This document shows positions 34,401 to 49,400 of a DNA stretch of 64,000 nucleotides, piece by piece. The position numbers were made by a program, and so were the translations under genes. The stretch is taken from assembly GCA_020796225.1 (NCBI GenBank), contig CM036755.1:78563772-78627771 (forward strand). The letters are read 5' to 3'. The notes under the pieces were generated by a model. That model saw nothing but the letters and a program-made list of their open reading frames with translations, was not told the origin of the DNA and searched no databases. Source of the stretch: Arion vulgaris. Lineage: Eukaryota; Mollusca; Gastropoda; Stylommatophora; Arionidae. Position 1 is the first letter of the stretch. The number at the start of each line of letters is the position of its first letter.

Positions 34401-37400
34401 TCATTTGTGATGTTAATTAGTTCAAGATCCTAAATTTCTATATTGTCCTTTTCCCAGGGAGAGACAGACTCATCTTTGAAAGGTGCAGATGAATCATTGA
34501 TTCTTGCTGACTCTTGGGCGCCTAGATTCATGAACAGTGACATTTCCTACTTTGGTGTTGGTGGGAAACAGGCAGTCTTCTTTATAGGAAATGCTACACG
34601 GGTGAGAGCTTTGTATTCCTGAAGTAGTATATTGTGATTAGCATCCTTTATAGTTGAAAGTAAGTGGGAAGGAATGCTTGGCATCACAAAAATATTGCAT
34701 ACTTTACGAGTAATAGAGAACAAGTGGTCATCTGACAGCCATACAGACCACTGATAGACTGATCCAAATATATGTACAGGGTGGGCAAAAAAATGAGAAC
34801 ATCGCGTAAAAAGTAATATAATTACATCAAAATTGTTTTAACTGTATCCATAATAGCTTAAATGGTTTACTCATTTACTTACCTATTTAGCTATATGATG
34901 TTTTTATTTCGACAATTTCCGGGCACAATCTTTGATTTTTAATATGCCAATTGTTTACATCTGCAGATTTAAATTTGTTGCTAAGGATGACAAAAATTAC
35001 TGTGGAAGACTGTATTCTGATTAAATAAGTGGCGTCGATGCTTAGAAAAATTGAACAATATTTCTGATTTGGTAAATACTTGGCAAACAAAATTACATGA
35101 AACAATATAATTAAATTAAATAACATTTCTAAATACGCGTATGTTAGCGATGTTCTCATTATTTTTGGCCCACCCTGTATATGATAGGGAAGATTCCATT
35201 AAAACTATATATGTTATGAGGAAGACTACAGTCAAGCTATGAACACAATGGAGAAGATTACAATTAAAAAATGACATATAATGGGAGAGCCGCAGCAGCG
35301 CAGTTGTTAGGGAACTCGCTTCTTAGGCTAGTAGTCCGGGTTCAATTCCACACATTGGCGTGGACTTTTTCTGACCATAGCGACTCTTTATGTCGAACCA
35401 GCATCAATTAGGTACCAGGAAAAGCACTGGGAAGTAAAGGTGGCCGGCGTGATGTTGACCACATCACCCATCATGTGCCGACGGTCAATGAAAAATACGG
35501 GCCTAACACCGTATTGCCCTATATACCACATGGTATAAAAAAGGTTTCTTTACTTTTTACTTTACCTATGTGTATATATATGATGTGAATGACTACATTA
35601 AAACTATTTGTATGTAATAGGGAAGACTTCAGTAAAACTATATACTAAATAGCAAAACAAAATATGAAAATGGTTTTGCAAAGTGCAGCAACAAAGTAAG
35701 TGGACTTTATCACGCAATGAATACAAGATATATTTGCTGTAATAAAAAACTATGATCTAAAAACGACACACAGAAAAGAGATAAGAAGTGCATCTATAAT
35801 AAAGTGGAACATGAGGAAAAGATAGTATAAAAACCTAGATAGAAAAAGAAAATATGTGATAATGAGATAAGTTAGTATTATCAGCATCAATTTTGATGTT
35901 TTCCATCTCACTTGTGTCTTGGTCTTTCTCTTGTTTGTCATCCTTCAACGTTCCCCTCTAATAATTGTATTACTAAGATGTATCAAAGCATAGCAATGTA
36001 GACTGAAGTCTAAAGAACCTCAAAGTACAATATAGAAGTATATACAGATTTTGTAAAGTCAGATCTGCTAAGATAGTCAGTGGAACACAACCTATGACTT
36101 GAACACTGAGATGATCATTGCTATTAAATGATTATTTGAACTATGGAACCATGGGGATGAAATATTAGTACTAGTTGTACTCTGTGGCCTAGGGTTAGTG
36201 ACTTGGTCTATTAACCTGACGTTCTGAGTTCGAATCACGCTGTGGACAGTTTGGTTGCAAATTGTTTGCGTGGATTTTAACAAAAAAGGACGATGGCACC
36301 ACCCGTTCAGAAAGCAATGGCAAACTACTGAATGTAATAATGTCTAGAAAAATCACAAACAGCGTTAAAAAGCTGCGGGTTGATTCGCAAAGTCCTGTAA
36401 AGGATATGCAATTAACTTAACTTTGTACCCTATCAGAGAAGAAAATTATAGTTGTATTGGTAAGGATATCCTAAAAAGAGATGTTGCGAACCCAAAGCAG
36501 AGGCAAGAATATATTTACATGATACATTCTTCTGTGGTCCAGCATATCTTATAATAAAGAAATCGTTCCTACAAAAGCTGTCACAACAGAGAAGTTTGGA
36601 TATTAAGAAAGAGTCCCGGTAAGCATGTTCCTAGATAGAGATGTAGATGGGGAAAACCTTGTCTGTAGTACATAGACTGAAGGGGACCATCATAACTATT
36701 CTATACCTTGCGTTTGAAAGGACACAAACAGGTTAGCATAACTAGACCCCATTTTAGTGTCCATGGCTACACTACAAAACAGATTTCAACAGGGGGGCTA
36801 AGTGGTTAAGCACTTTGCCTTGTGAGTCGAAAGTCGTGGGTTCGAGTTCGGGCCGCGCCATTCTGTTCACGAGTGCAGTTTTTTCCAGAGACCTCTAGGA
36901 GTGTTGCTGGAGCTACGGAGTTCGTGCTTTGTGCAATACTCTCGGCAGGTGGCGTGCCATTTCTGCGGAGAGGGACCGAGCCGTATGGAGTAAAACCCGG
37001 TGCAATGAAGTCATTCCTTCGGCTTTTAAACATTTTTTTTTTTTAGATTTCAACAGAATTGGCTATTTTGCTCAGTAGTATTGAAAGAAAGACATTTATC
37101 TAGCATAGGGTATACATAATCTTTGTTTTCTTTTAAATGAATCCATAAGATCCCTCACTAGACTTTCATTTTATATTGTGGCTTCTGAAGGACTTGATAA
37201 ATTTGTAAAAAAAATATTTAGCTGACTCTGCAAATAGGAAGTGGTTGTAACTGTTCAATGAAGACTTATAATATTACAATGGTGGTAAACTGAACTTGTA
37301 GCAATGATCTGGTTTTGAGGATTTATACAGTTCACTTTTCTTGATCGACATCCTTGCACATTGGACACATCTATTCCTACTCTGTCCTCCAATGTAGCAG

Positions 37401-40400
37401 TCATTGCAACACTGAGTTCCCACACTCACTGTGCCCAAATGATGTTGGTGGGGTATATCTTCTCTTTGTAGCCTGCAGGCCACCAGCATGCTTGTCCACA
37501 CTTAACCCATGTTTGTCAAACAGCTCAATGTATCTAATGGTTTTATAGGTCTGGTGTGCATAAATTGGCACAATACTTTCTGATGACCATATGGTATTAT
37601 TCTTATTATCTTTATTTATTTTTTTTTTTTTTGGATCCAGAAGCACTTGAGCTTTTAGCTCTTCGGCTCTGTGCCATGGACATCGTAACCCTTCGGTTCG
37701 GTGCCACGAACACTGTAAATCTGGGGAACCTGTGGCTTTTCTGCCAGCCGCGGAATTGAACCCGCACTCACAGAGGGCTAGTCACCCGTAGTCCAACGCG
37801 CTACGAACATGCTGGGCAGGCGGGCATTATTTTTATTTAAGTACCTACTGTTATGTAAAATAAGATAACTAAAACAGACATTTTTCATCTCTCTTTCTGT
37901 TACCTCCTAGATGATAAGCAAACCAAAAGATTCAAAGGATGTCCATGAGCTGACCATCTCCAAGGAAGACTTTGAGAAAAAGGAGAAGAATCACCAGTCT
38001 ATCTACACTGGATACATCAGAAACAGACAGGTAAAATTGTTAGCTAGCTTACCAGTGTACTTAAAGTGTCTTATTTCTTGGATAACGCAGCAAGTTATTA
38101 CAAATGTCATTCAGAAATGACAAAGAGAATATGAATTGCTAAAAACATGCAGTAAACAGCATCAGACATGCACTTGACTGGAACCCACAGGGAAGGAAGG
38201 TCCAAATATACCTGGTGAAGAACAGTAAAAGAGGTTGATAAGATTCTCATGAACAGTCTTGAAGAATATGGCAGAGAACAGATTTCAGGTGAGAGGGCCA
38301 GTTCTACTGGGAACAAGAAGGTTTAATAGCAGCAGTACAATCATGGCTACCTGCTGTTATTTTTCTGTTCGGTTATGTTTTAGAATCACTGCGCTTGTTT
38401 GCTTTCTCTTCAGAAACCCTACCTCCTTTGTCTGTAGCATGTTTCTACGTTCGTCCTGTCAGACTAGATCGGCTTTTAGTCTAGATCAGCTTTCAATCAG
38501 TTGGATTAGATTTCCTTCCGTTCGCTTGAAATATTGTTTATATATTCAACGTTGTCTTTTGTATAAACTTCACTGCCTTTTGTAGCTCACACAGAAGGCA
38601 TTAAAAATTTTTTTTCAGTTGTTATTTCACTTGGCCAGTAAGTTTGCCTCATATCATATTTGGGGCAATCTTGAAGTATGGACTCTGCAGTCTGGGGTGC
38701 CTGTACACATGAGTGACTTGTGAATCATGAACTTTGTTTACATGTGACTGAAGTTGATTGTGTCCTGTTCTGAGACTCAGAATGACAACTTGTATGTGTT
38801 AGTAGTCGTCCTTTGTTGGTATTAGTGGCTTTCTGATTGATTTAATCATCCTTTTCTTTTTGATACGTAAAGGTTCATTCACTTGCTCATCTGCAACATC
38901 TTCCTTGATCAATCAGTCAGTCTACCATCTCATTGTTTGATATTCCACAGTGATTATTAGCTTTCATTTCACTCTGATATTTTGGTATAGGAAAGTCTAT
39001 CTTTCTTTTCCATTTTGTGATTGTACTGCATTATGTTTGTTTAGTTTCCAGTTGTCTTTATTTTTACTACATAATTTTCATGTGTAATTTATTGAGCTTC
39101 CATTGTTCATTATTGATTTTCTGTATCTGTGTATCTACTGATTACACATGTAGTACTGCGTAGAATTTCCTTTCTTTTTCCTGTATTTGTTTGTCCCTTT
39201 CTTTATAAAGAGCATTTTGGTTAAGCGTCTAGCCGAATGAATTAGAGCGAAGCTCCCATGCGGGAGATCCTGGTTCAATCCATTGTAAGGTTTAGGAGTT
39301 TTTTCTGTTGAGGGCATAAAGAAAACATCCTAACCTGAACAGTTTGACGGCGACTGCATTTGCCATGCAGCCATTAAATTGCACATGCTCATGTCTCTTC
39401 TGTCCTACACTGCCCAAATTGTGGTATTACATGCAATAACGACTGTATTTTGTTTGTAACATTATGTAACTATTCTCATTTGTATAACTGCATTTCAACC
39501 TCATTTGTATATTTATTATAAGGGATCTCTGTGGCTAGATGTTTGACTTGCAGTATGAATGTTGTGGATGTGCATTTTTTTCTGGAGATCCATAGAATTG
39601 TTGCTGTAGCTATAGAGTTTGTGCTTTGTGCACCACTCTTCTACAGGTGGTTGGGCATTTCTGACAAGAGAAACAAAGCCATATAGGGAACTTGGTGCTA
39701 TGAAGTCAATTCTTCACATTTAGACCATTTAAAAAAAAAATATTTGGTTTTAAATTCATTATTTATTTACCTATTGGCATTCAGTTTTACTACACATGGT
39801 ATATCACTTTCTTCCTCTCATTTGCTTTGCTTGTCCACAACCTTGACTCAAATGATGTTGTTTAGCAGTGTCATGTCTCTTTGTGCCTAAATATTTTGTA
39901 TTTGTCTATGTTTGATCTCCTTGACAATTCCTTCTTCATTGTTAACTTTTCAGAACTTCTTCACTTGTTTATTTATGTGTGTCTGTGAAATATGTTGAAT
40001 TCTTTTATCAATCCATATCTCAGAGTTTGTGTCTTGTTGCTGCTTGTTTGGTGTCCATATTTCTGTGCCATGGAAAAATCAAGAAATTATACATTACCTG
40101 GTGACTAATTTTTCATATCATTTTTCTGGTTTTTTTGTGTTTGGATGTTAATATCTTTGTAATATTAATGTGTTTGAATATGCCACATTAATCCTTTTGA
40201 CGCTTCATATCGACCACTTGTTAACCACTCTGTGTGATCTGTATGTAATCTGAGCCTAAGAGCGATTGTATGTTGTGCCAGTTATGCGCCTACAAGTAGG
40301 CCAGCACATCCAATTTCTGCAATGTTTTTTATTTACTAGGTTAGCTTCCCTAGGTCCTACATCAGTCACCTCTTACGGCATACCTTGTAGGTCACAGTGT

Positions 40401-43400
40401 ACTTAATCTTTGCTTCCCTTGTGGGCCACTTCACCACACGAGCGGTCACATTAATTGTATACGTACATAAAGACATAACAATAGATTTATTGATTGGTTC
40501 TTGTATTTTATTGATTCATGTGTGTGTGAAAACTCATTTTTTGGGCCTGATATCAGAACTTATATGACAAATGAATTCATTGTTGACAGCCAGGAGATTA
40601 TTCTCATATCTCATCTGAGGATGAGCATGTGATTAAGTTGATCTCAGAGGAACCTGGAAGAGAAAGCTTCACAGCAGTGGTCATACAAGGCATCAGTGTA
40701 CAGCACATCGCTTACCTCAAGCAGCATTTCTTGATGTGGACGAGACAGCTAGCGTAAGCAACTCATTTGTGCATTCTTTAATACTGTCTGCCTTTGCTAT
40801 ACATTTGTTATATCTTAATGTTTTGTGGTAATAGTGCACCAACAGTGTCTATTGCATGAGAACTGAGTAGAATCAATGTCAGGGCACACCCATAGGTGCT
40901 CAACCCCATTCAGTTAGCTGAAAGTGTCGGCTGTATAACACTTACACAATAGCTTCTGCATTTGGGGTCTCTGTGGTACATTTTGATAGACTATTGTAAT
41001 GGTATATGTTAACAGATTATTGTTGTGATACATTTTAATAGCATTTTTCTTGTGTTAATTTACTACCACTGTTTACAAATGGTTGTGGCTTGATTCCATT
41101 TGCTTTTTCTTTACATTTTCTTCTATTGTTTGGTTTATATTCTTCCTGAGAGCTTCAAATACCATTATTTGTTTTTGCTATTATATAATTATTTTCACTA
41201 GCCTCAAAATTTCCCAGAACTCTTGATGTTACACTAGTATCATTGTCTTCCTCTTGACCAAGAGAGTGAAGCTTTAGTTCAAAGAGCTTAATTCTACTTT
41301 AAAATTAGGGCGTATCTAAGGTTTACTTTCTAAACTCATCCACCCCACTCCCATACATGAATGTTTCCCATTATCATTACATAAGCTCCAACAGCCCACA
41401 TCTATTGTTAGTAAAACTTTTCCAATCTTCTTTACAGCCACATCTATCATTTCTACTTGCATGGCCCTGATGGGAACAAGTTGCGAGACACTGATGACCT
41501 CACATCTGAAAGTAATGCGTTTAATAACATTGATATCCAGGTAAGTTAAATATCCAGGAGTTAGGTTCCTAACTCTACCTGTCATTGTGCTGTGGTCCAT
41601 AAGGGACAAATTGTAACACTATTTGCTGGGAATCCCTGGTGCAAGATCACCAAATGTGGCGCTGTAACCACACAAGAGGAACTTGCATAACTGAGAATCG
41701 TCGCGCCGCTGAGGCACAGAGAAAATGAGCTACGCGAAAAAACAAAAGGTCCTGTTGTAGGTCCTGTTTCAGATGATAAATTAAGCAGTTAATTAGAGCT
41801 AGGGTCAGTATCTTACCAATAATTGACGAAACTGCTGCTACAAAAATAGCTACTACTACTACTACTACAAAATAATGGTTATGATTTTATCTAACATTTT
41901 TGCTGGCTACCGTTTGGTTTAGTTTTCTCCCCTCTGTACTTTAGTTAAGTTGAACATAATGTACATCTTTTCTAACCTACAGGTGTGCATGCATGTCCGA
42001 GGCAACCCAAACCCTAAGACTGTGGACCTGAGAAAGATCAGTGATGACATGCAGAGTCAGTTTGTGCAGACAGCAGCAAGCACGTTTGACTTTAAGGCAT
42101 ATGTGGATGGTTCCACTGCAGTAGAAGGCATAGTCAGATATCATCCATTTAGATATGACAAAGAGACATATCCAGTAGACATTTATGGAGCACGCAGTAT
42201 GTATCACTGGCTCACTGAGCATGCTCTTTTTAAAGCATATTCTTTTCTTATCATCATCATGTGCTGCTCATTATGTGTCTCCACAAATTGTTGTCCTTGA
42301 AGCTCGTAATAATTTCTGTTGTAATTATTCATTGTCATAATGTTAAACTATACAGTATCTTATGCTTTCAGACTTGGTTCTTTTGCTATCAATTCTGAAT
42401 GTTGTCACAGTGAGCTGTTTAAAATGAATATTTGTTTCATAGTTCATAGTTCATAAGTATGGTTCCAACTTCACTGCAACGGGTCACCCCATAATTGCTC
42501 CGTTCCTGTGCCAATGAATATCACACGAAATGCTAACACCTGTGAAAAGTTTCCTGTGTGAACTAATTCCAGAATGAAGCAGCCGCGTACCGCCACAAAA
42601 AGCAACCTGCACCGCATAATATGCATATGGCCGTCGCGAATGTAGCAACACAAAACTGTTCATCACTTGAATAGCAATTCTTGTCGAAGGGGACATCAAT
42701 TACGGCAAAATCCAGCTTTCTGCACTCGCAATATAACTGCATACGGCAGATTGAGCTTGTTCGTCATAACCGCTGTCCGCCATTTTCTGAATACACACAA
42801 CAAACGTACGGTTGACACAGCAAAAAGCATTACATGTAACAGTCACAGCTCACAGTGTTGCTCAAGCACTAACTCAGTAGCTCGGCAAACGAAACCAGAA
42901 AATACCTGACCAAACATGGCGGGAATGCGCTAGCAAAGTCGTGTTCAGAATCAAACCGTTCTGACTCTGAATGGTCCTCCCGCATTCCGCCATTGTTGGC
43001 CAGATTTTTTCGAATATTTGTTTACTTCTCTCATCTCTCTTTACTTTTTTATTTGTTTACTTCTGTCATCTCTCTTTACTTTGTTTTATTTGTTTATTTC
43101 TCTCCTCTCTTTACTTTGTTTTATTTATTTACTTCTCATTTGTTTACTCAGACTCAGAATGACAACTTGTATGTGTTAGTAGTCGTCCTTTGTTGGTATT
43201 AGTGGCTTTCTGATTGATTTAATCATCCTTTCCTTTTCTTTTGATACGTAAAGGTTCATTCACTTGCTCATCTGCAACATCTTCCTTGATCAATCAGTCA
43301 GTCTACCATCTCATTGGTTGATATCCCACTTGTTTACTTCTGTCATCTCTCTTTACTTTGTTTTATTTGTTTATTTCTCTCCTCTCTTTACTTTGTTTTA

Positions 43401-46400
43401 TTTATTTACTTCTCATTTGTTTACTTCTCCCATCTCTCTTTACTTTTTTATTTGTTTATTTCTCTCATCTCTCTTTACTTTTTTATTTGTTTACTTCTGT
43501 CATCTCTCTTTACTTTTTTATTTGTTTACTTCTGTCATCTCTCTTTACTTTTTTATTTGTTTACTTCTCTCATCTCTCTTTACTTTTTTATTTGTTTACT
43601 TCTCTCATCTCTCTTTACTATTTTATTTCTTTGCATCTGTCATCTCTCTTTACTTTTTTATTTGTTTACTTCTGCCATCTCTCTTACTTTTTTATTTGTT
43701 TACTTCTCTCACTTTTCTTTGCTTTTTTTTTATTTGTCTTCAAATGTCTGTAATGTTCTCGTATTTACTTTTATATACTGTCTTCACTTTTCTCTTGTGT
43801 ATTTACTTCTATTAGTGCCTTTCACTGTTCTCATATTTTGTAATATTTTTCTTTGTGTTGTATTGATTTGTCATGCGATATTGTTTTCTAGTGGATCCTG
43901 AGCCAGAAGATGACCATGGTTATGCAATCAATGAACGTCCAGCCAGAGGCAGACGGCCAATATTTGAAGCATACTGGAACGGAAGGTTGATACCTTATAC
44001 ACTTATTGAAGAGTAAGTTATCTGTCCAGTTTGTCACTTGTTCACAAGACATTGACCTGTTCACTGAAAGACTATTTTGTACAAACATTGACTTGACTGT
44101 TATTGTTCTTATCTAAAACATTGACACAGGGGTACATTTTTAGTTTACTTTTATCTATTATTGTCTACCTGTTGAAAATTATCTGTATTCAGTAAAGTAA
44201 AGGAACCATTTTCTCACCACTGTGTATTGGGCCCGTATTTTTCTTTGACCACCAACACACAATTGGTGATGTAGTCAATATCATACCAGTCTCTTTTAGT
44301 TCCTAGTGTTTCTGTGGTACCTAAATGAGATTTGGTTTTTTGTCCTATGACCTGTTATAGAAAACAAAATGTAAAGGAACACTTTTTCATACCTGTAATA
44401 TGGTGTTAATCCCATATTTTTCCATTGACTACCAGCACATGATGGGTGATGTATGAACTGTTGTGGTTGGAAACAAATCCCACTCTAGCAAGGGGAATTT
44501 GATCTTGCGACCACAGACCCACAAAGCAACTGCACTGACCACTATGCTATCACGGCTCTCATTATTTGTATTTATTTACATGCAACTTTGTTAATTTACA
44601 TATATAGTTTGGTTAGTTTCTCCCCGTTATCATCTTATTTAAGGCAGTGGAAAATCATATATGTGCTTTTGAATATAAGTGTTACAGAAGAGTCCTTTGT
44701 ATATCATGGACAGAGAAGAGAGCAAATAGATCTATCCAGAAAGAACTCAAAATCAAAGAAAACTGGCTGATGCTACAAATAAGAAAGAGAAAATTGAGGT
44801 ATTTTGGACATATAAAAAGACATGAAGGGCTGGAGAACACCATCATGGAAGGAGGCATACCGACAAAGAGAAGAAGAGGAAGATCGTGAAGAAGATGGAT
44901 TCAGAATGTAACTGATGGTTTGAACATGATGGCTGCAGAGGCGGGACATCTGGCCTATGAGAGAAATTCCGGAGGACTATTGGGGTGCCAAAGTTCTGCT
45001 CAGGACAAGCTATTTGATGATGATGATGATAATCGTCTTATTTATAGATCTGTTTATATATATATATATATATATATAGATTAGTTAATTTTCTTATTTA
45101 TAACTGTTAGCCAAATTTAAATTGAACTCACCTGTTTCCTGCATACTGGTTTTATTTGTCTCTTACTTAATGAAGTCTTTTTATAACAAAACATGAACTC
45201 TGTTATTGTAGATTTGTCAATGTACTATTTGATGTGAAGGATGCTTCTTAATGAACTATGTGCAGTTCTATTTTTTCAAAATGATAAATTGTTATTTAAT
45301 TTTGTTTGCCTGTATGTTGTCGGGCCGGAAGGGAACAAAGAATAGTAACACTGCAACCTACAAGGCATGTCGTAAGAGCGACTGAGGTAGGGGCCTAGGG
45401 AAGCTACCCTAGCAAATAAAAAGGTTCGCAGAAATCTGATGTGCTGGACTACTTGTAGGTGCATAACTGGCACAACGTACAATCGCTCTTAGGCTCAGAT
45501 CACATAAAATCACAAAGAATGGTTAAAAAGTGGTCAATATGGAGAGTTCGAAGAAGAAGAAGAATTTAATTGTTGTCAATCTGCGACTTTGTTGTATTCT
45601 CCAGGTTTGAATGGTGCTCCTATCCCAAGAAGCAGAAAAATATCCCTTCAGAGTGTTACAACAGGTAAGTTCTATAACTGTTTGCGACATATTTGTGTTG
45701 ATCTCGGGGTTGCTCTTATTGAAGTTGAAAGAATAGAATCCTAGCGTGTTGTTTATACCCAGAGAAATGTCTGGTCAACCATTAGTAACAACTGTTATAA
45801 AAAGAATATCAAAGCAGGCATTGAAGTGGGATGCAGAGGCTCAGGAAAGAAAGGATAACCTAAGGAGACCCTGAAACGAACTTTGCTGAGAGAGGCATGA
45901 AATATCAGTCTCAGTTCCATGGAGGAGATTGAGCGAGTTGCCCAGGATAGAGCGGCATGGAGAAATTGCTTACTGGCCCTATGTAACGTATAATGATACG
46001 AGAGAAATTATTATTATTATTTATGTTGTTAATAGTATGAGGTTAGCTACATAAAATCATATCACACAAATCAGCTGTAGAAACTACAATGTCGGAGCAC
46101 ATTGATACTTTTGTACAGATATTCTACCAAAAGGTATACCAGCATAGAAAGATTCCATATAATTAGGAATATTGGGAAATGGTGCTTTTCTGTGAGTAAC
46201 GACACATGGTGGGTGATGTCAGTATCATGCAGGTTGCCTTTCCTTACCAGTTTTTCTCTTGTACCCAATGGAGACTTGTTAGATCTGAGAGTTTTAACAG
46301 TTGGAAACAATTTCCAACTAGTTTTTTTTATCTTTCGGTCACATACCTACCAAACAAGGGCACTAACCAATATACAATCACTGCTCTTAATTACCAGCAT

Positions 46401-49400
46401 GTTAATGATTAAGTTTTAAAGTGAAAAGTTGCAGATCAGAGAAATCACCTTCATTTTTGTCCCTGGGCATGTAGGAGTTAGGGTTAATGAACGAGCTGAT
46501 AGATTGTCGGCTTGGCTACAATATCAGAGGGAGCTGCCATGGTTCGAAATGACATTCTTCACACATTGAGAGAGTCTTTCTGAACAGAGGAGTTTCAGGG
46601 CTGTGAATCCCACTCGCTGACCAGAATGAAAGAGATGGGTGTCAATATTGGTGCAGCCGAAAAGAAAGACATACTAAATATGCAAAGAGATTGATTAATG
46701 AGCCTTGATTTAATCAATCTTTTCAACGAGTCAAAAAAATCTGGCCAGCAATGGTGGAATGCGGGAGGGCCATTCAGAATCAGGACTGTTTGATTCTGGA
46801 TACGACTTTGCTAGCGCATTTCCACAATCTTGATCGGGTATTTTCCGGTTTTGTGAGCTACTGAGTTAGTGCTTGAGCAACGCTGTGAGCTATGAATGTT
46901 ACATGGAATGCTTTTTGCTTTGTCAACCATGCATTTGTTGTGGGTATTCAGAAAATGGCGGACAACCGTTATAACGAACCGACTCAATCTGCTGTATGCA
47001 GCGATACTGCATGTGCAGAAAGCTGGATTTTGTCATGATTGATGTTCCCTTTGACATGAATTGCAGTTCAGGTGATGAACAGTTTTGTGTTGACACTTTA
47101 GCGAAGGCTATATTCATTAATGCGGTGCAGGTTGCTTTTTGTGGCGGCACGGCTGTTTCATTCTGGAATTAGTTCACACAGAAGAGAGTTGTTAGCATTT
47201 CGTGTATTTTTCATTGGCACAGGACGGAGCAATTATGGGGTGACCCGTTGCAGTGAAGTTGGAACCGTACATATGAACTATGATTAATCAACATCGAACT
47301 GGCGTGTTGGGCTGCTGGACACTGCTGGGTTTGTGGAGATCGGAGCACCTACAGACATGTCCGAGTGCTATGATGATAGTCCTCATATAACTGATAACTG
47401 ATGCAGGCCAAGCGGAGAAGCTGGAAAGAAAAGAACAAAGTCCAAGAATTTTGAAATAGTTAACCAGAAAACAGACAGAAGGTAAAACAATGTTAAGAGT
47501 ACAGGGAAACACAACTCATAAAGATTGCATTGAATAAAGATTGTAACATCTTCACAAGTAGATATCAGCTGATCACTTTTCTAAACACAACAACATTTGA
47601 AGCTAGCCTAGAAAAGCAATAAGAGATTAATAAGAAACAACAAAATGCAGATTGAGATAAAACTGTGCTTGAAGTTATGGAAACACCAATCATATTCAGA
47701 TAACTGGAGTAAGCAATATTAAAAATGAGGAAGTTTCCTGACGTTGATGGAGTTTCTAACGAAATGATTAAGAACCTATGAACTACAGTTAAAATAAAGC
47801 TATGAATTCAGGTGTAGTCAGGGCACCTGATATAGTGCTTCTGATTGATTTGTGTGTGAAGACTTGCTTTCCTTATTATCAGTGTCCCCTGACATACAGG
47901 CATGCCTTCTCCGACTTCAGAGGTCTCTCTAATCTTGTTTTGCCTCACAGACTCAGAATAAGAAGAAATTTCTTGAACAGGATTTTGTGTGTTCTTCATA
48001 AACAACGTTTTTCATCACTGCTCTTATCTCTGAGGTCCATCTTATGGTATAATCTAAATTATGCTCATAGAATTATGAAAAGCTACTGTAGATCTGCAAC
48101 ATCTATTGGGTCTTGGACAGTCTAATAAACTGGTGAGAAGCAATTATACCACTCCTAAAACCAGGGAAAGATCCGTCCACATCCTCCAGCTACAGACCAA
48201 TCAGCCTTACAATCTTTCTCTACAAAATAAGGAAATGTATCATCAATATCAGGCTACAGTGGTATCAAGTGAAAATCTTCTTGTGTGTGCCACAGGCAGG
48301 TTAGTGCTGCTCAACAGATGATCAGACAACTTACCTTTCCCAAGAGATTAAGGAAAATAGGAAAAAGTATTTTCCTACCAACACTTTGTTACCAGTGCCA
48401 AACTTGGTCTCTTACAGCAACACATCACAGAAAGCTCACCACTTGTGAAATGAAATGCTTGAGGAAGGTAGTGGGAGTTACCAGAAAAGACTGCCTATGA
48501 AATGTGGATATCAGAAGCAGAGTGGACATAACTTCACACACCGAATACATTGAAAGACAACAAATGCAGTGGTTTGGACATTTAATGAGAATGAAGTACA
48601 ACCAACCACCAATAACAGCGTACAATAAAAAGAGATTGGGTACTAGAGCTAAGGGAAGACCAAGAAAAGATGGATAGACAATATCAAGACCACACTACAT
48701 AAACACGGATATAACACAACAAGGGCGACTCATCTGGCCCTAGAACGCAAATTAAAGCTCCCATCCCTACTCTTAACAGCAAGTGTGGACAGCCAACTAC
48801 ATCTTCCACCTGGGAATAGACAATAGACAAGAGATTAAAGGTTCATTCCAAGATAAGAAATTGGTACTAGTAGCATGGATGGGTGTAGAGGAAAACATTG
48901 CGCAAGGTTTAAAAAAAAGGGTTTCTGAAGAAACAGAAATTGCAGAATACATGGTAGGATGTACAGATGGATGAAAGCATACTCGCATAACAGAGAGCAG
49001 AGTACATCTAGATGGCCTCAAGGTTAAGAAAGTCCTACTTGTCATTGGTACCTCAGGTTGGTCATGTCCTTGCTATCAGTTGCTTAATTGCGAGTTCAGT
49101 TTTCATATTGTCCCTATCTCTACATTCCCTTGCAAGAGAAATGATAACACTATGGAAGTTGAGCACGATCCCTTCTATTTGGATCCATTCTTCCCCTTTT
49201 GATAGGGTTGCAACTGTGGTCACCTGACCAACTGTTCTATCAACTTGTGCCATCATTGACATGTTACACTTAATTCTCGTGCCATTAATATTATTAGTAT
49301 TCTTCTATATAGTGAGTGTCTGTAGCTCAAGCGGAAGTGAGCTCGATCCCAAGCGTACCTGGTTCAAACCCCACGGTGAGCAAGTTTGGAAGCAAATTCG

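Noticed and set aside
36793..36870. tRNA gene in the head of SINE-A
   Set aside because: The promoter boxes are present, but the element has a SINE body, a T-rich end and a target duplication.
41316..41609. 97-codon - strand frame
   Set aside because: It overlaps SMCHD1 exon 9 on the other strand and is a shadow of it.
43264..43901. Long hydrophobic open frames (up to 195 codons) in three frames
   Set aside because: They are translations of a 34-bp pyrimidine-rich tandem repeat; the same peptide appears in each frame and no start context or splice border supports a gene.
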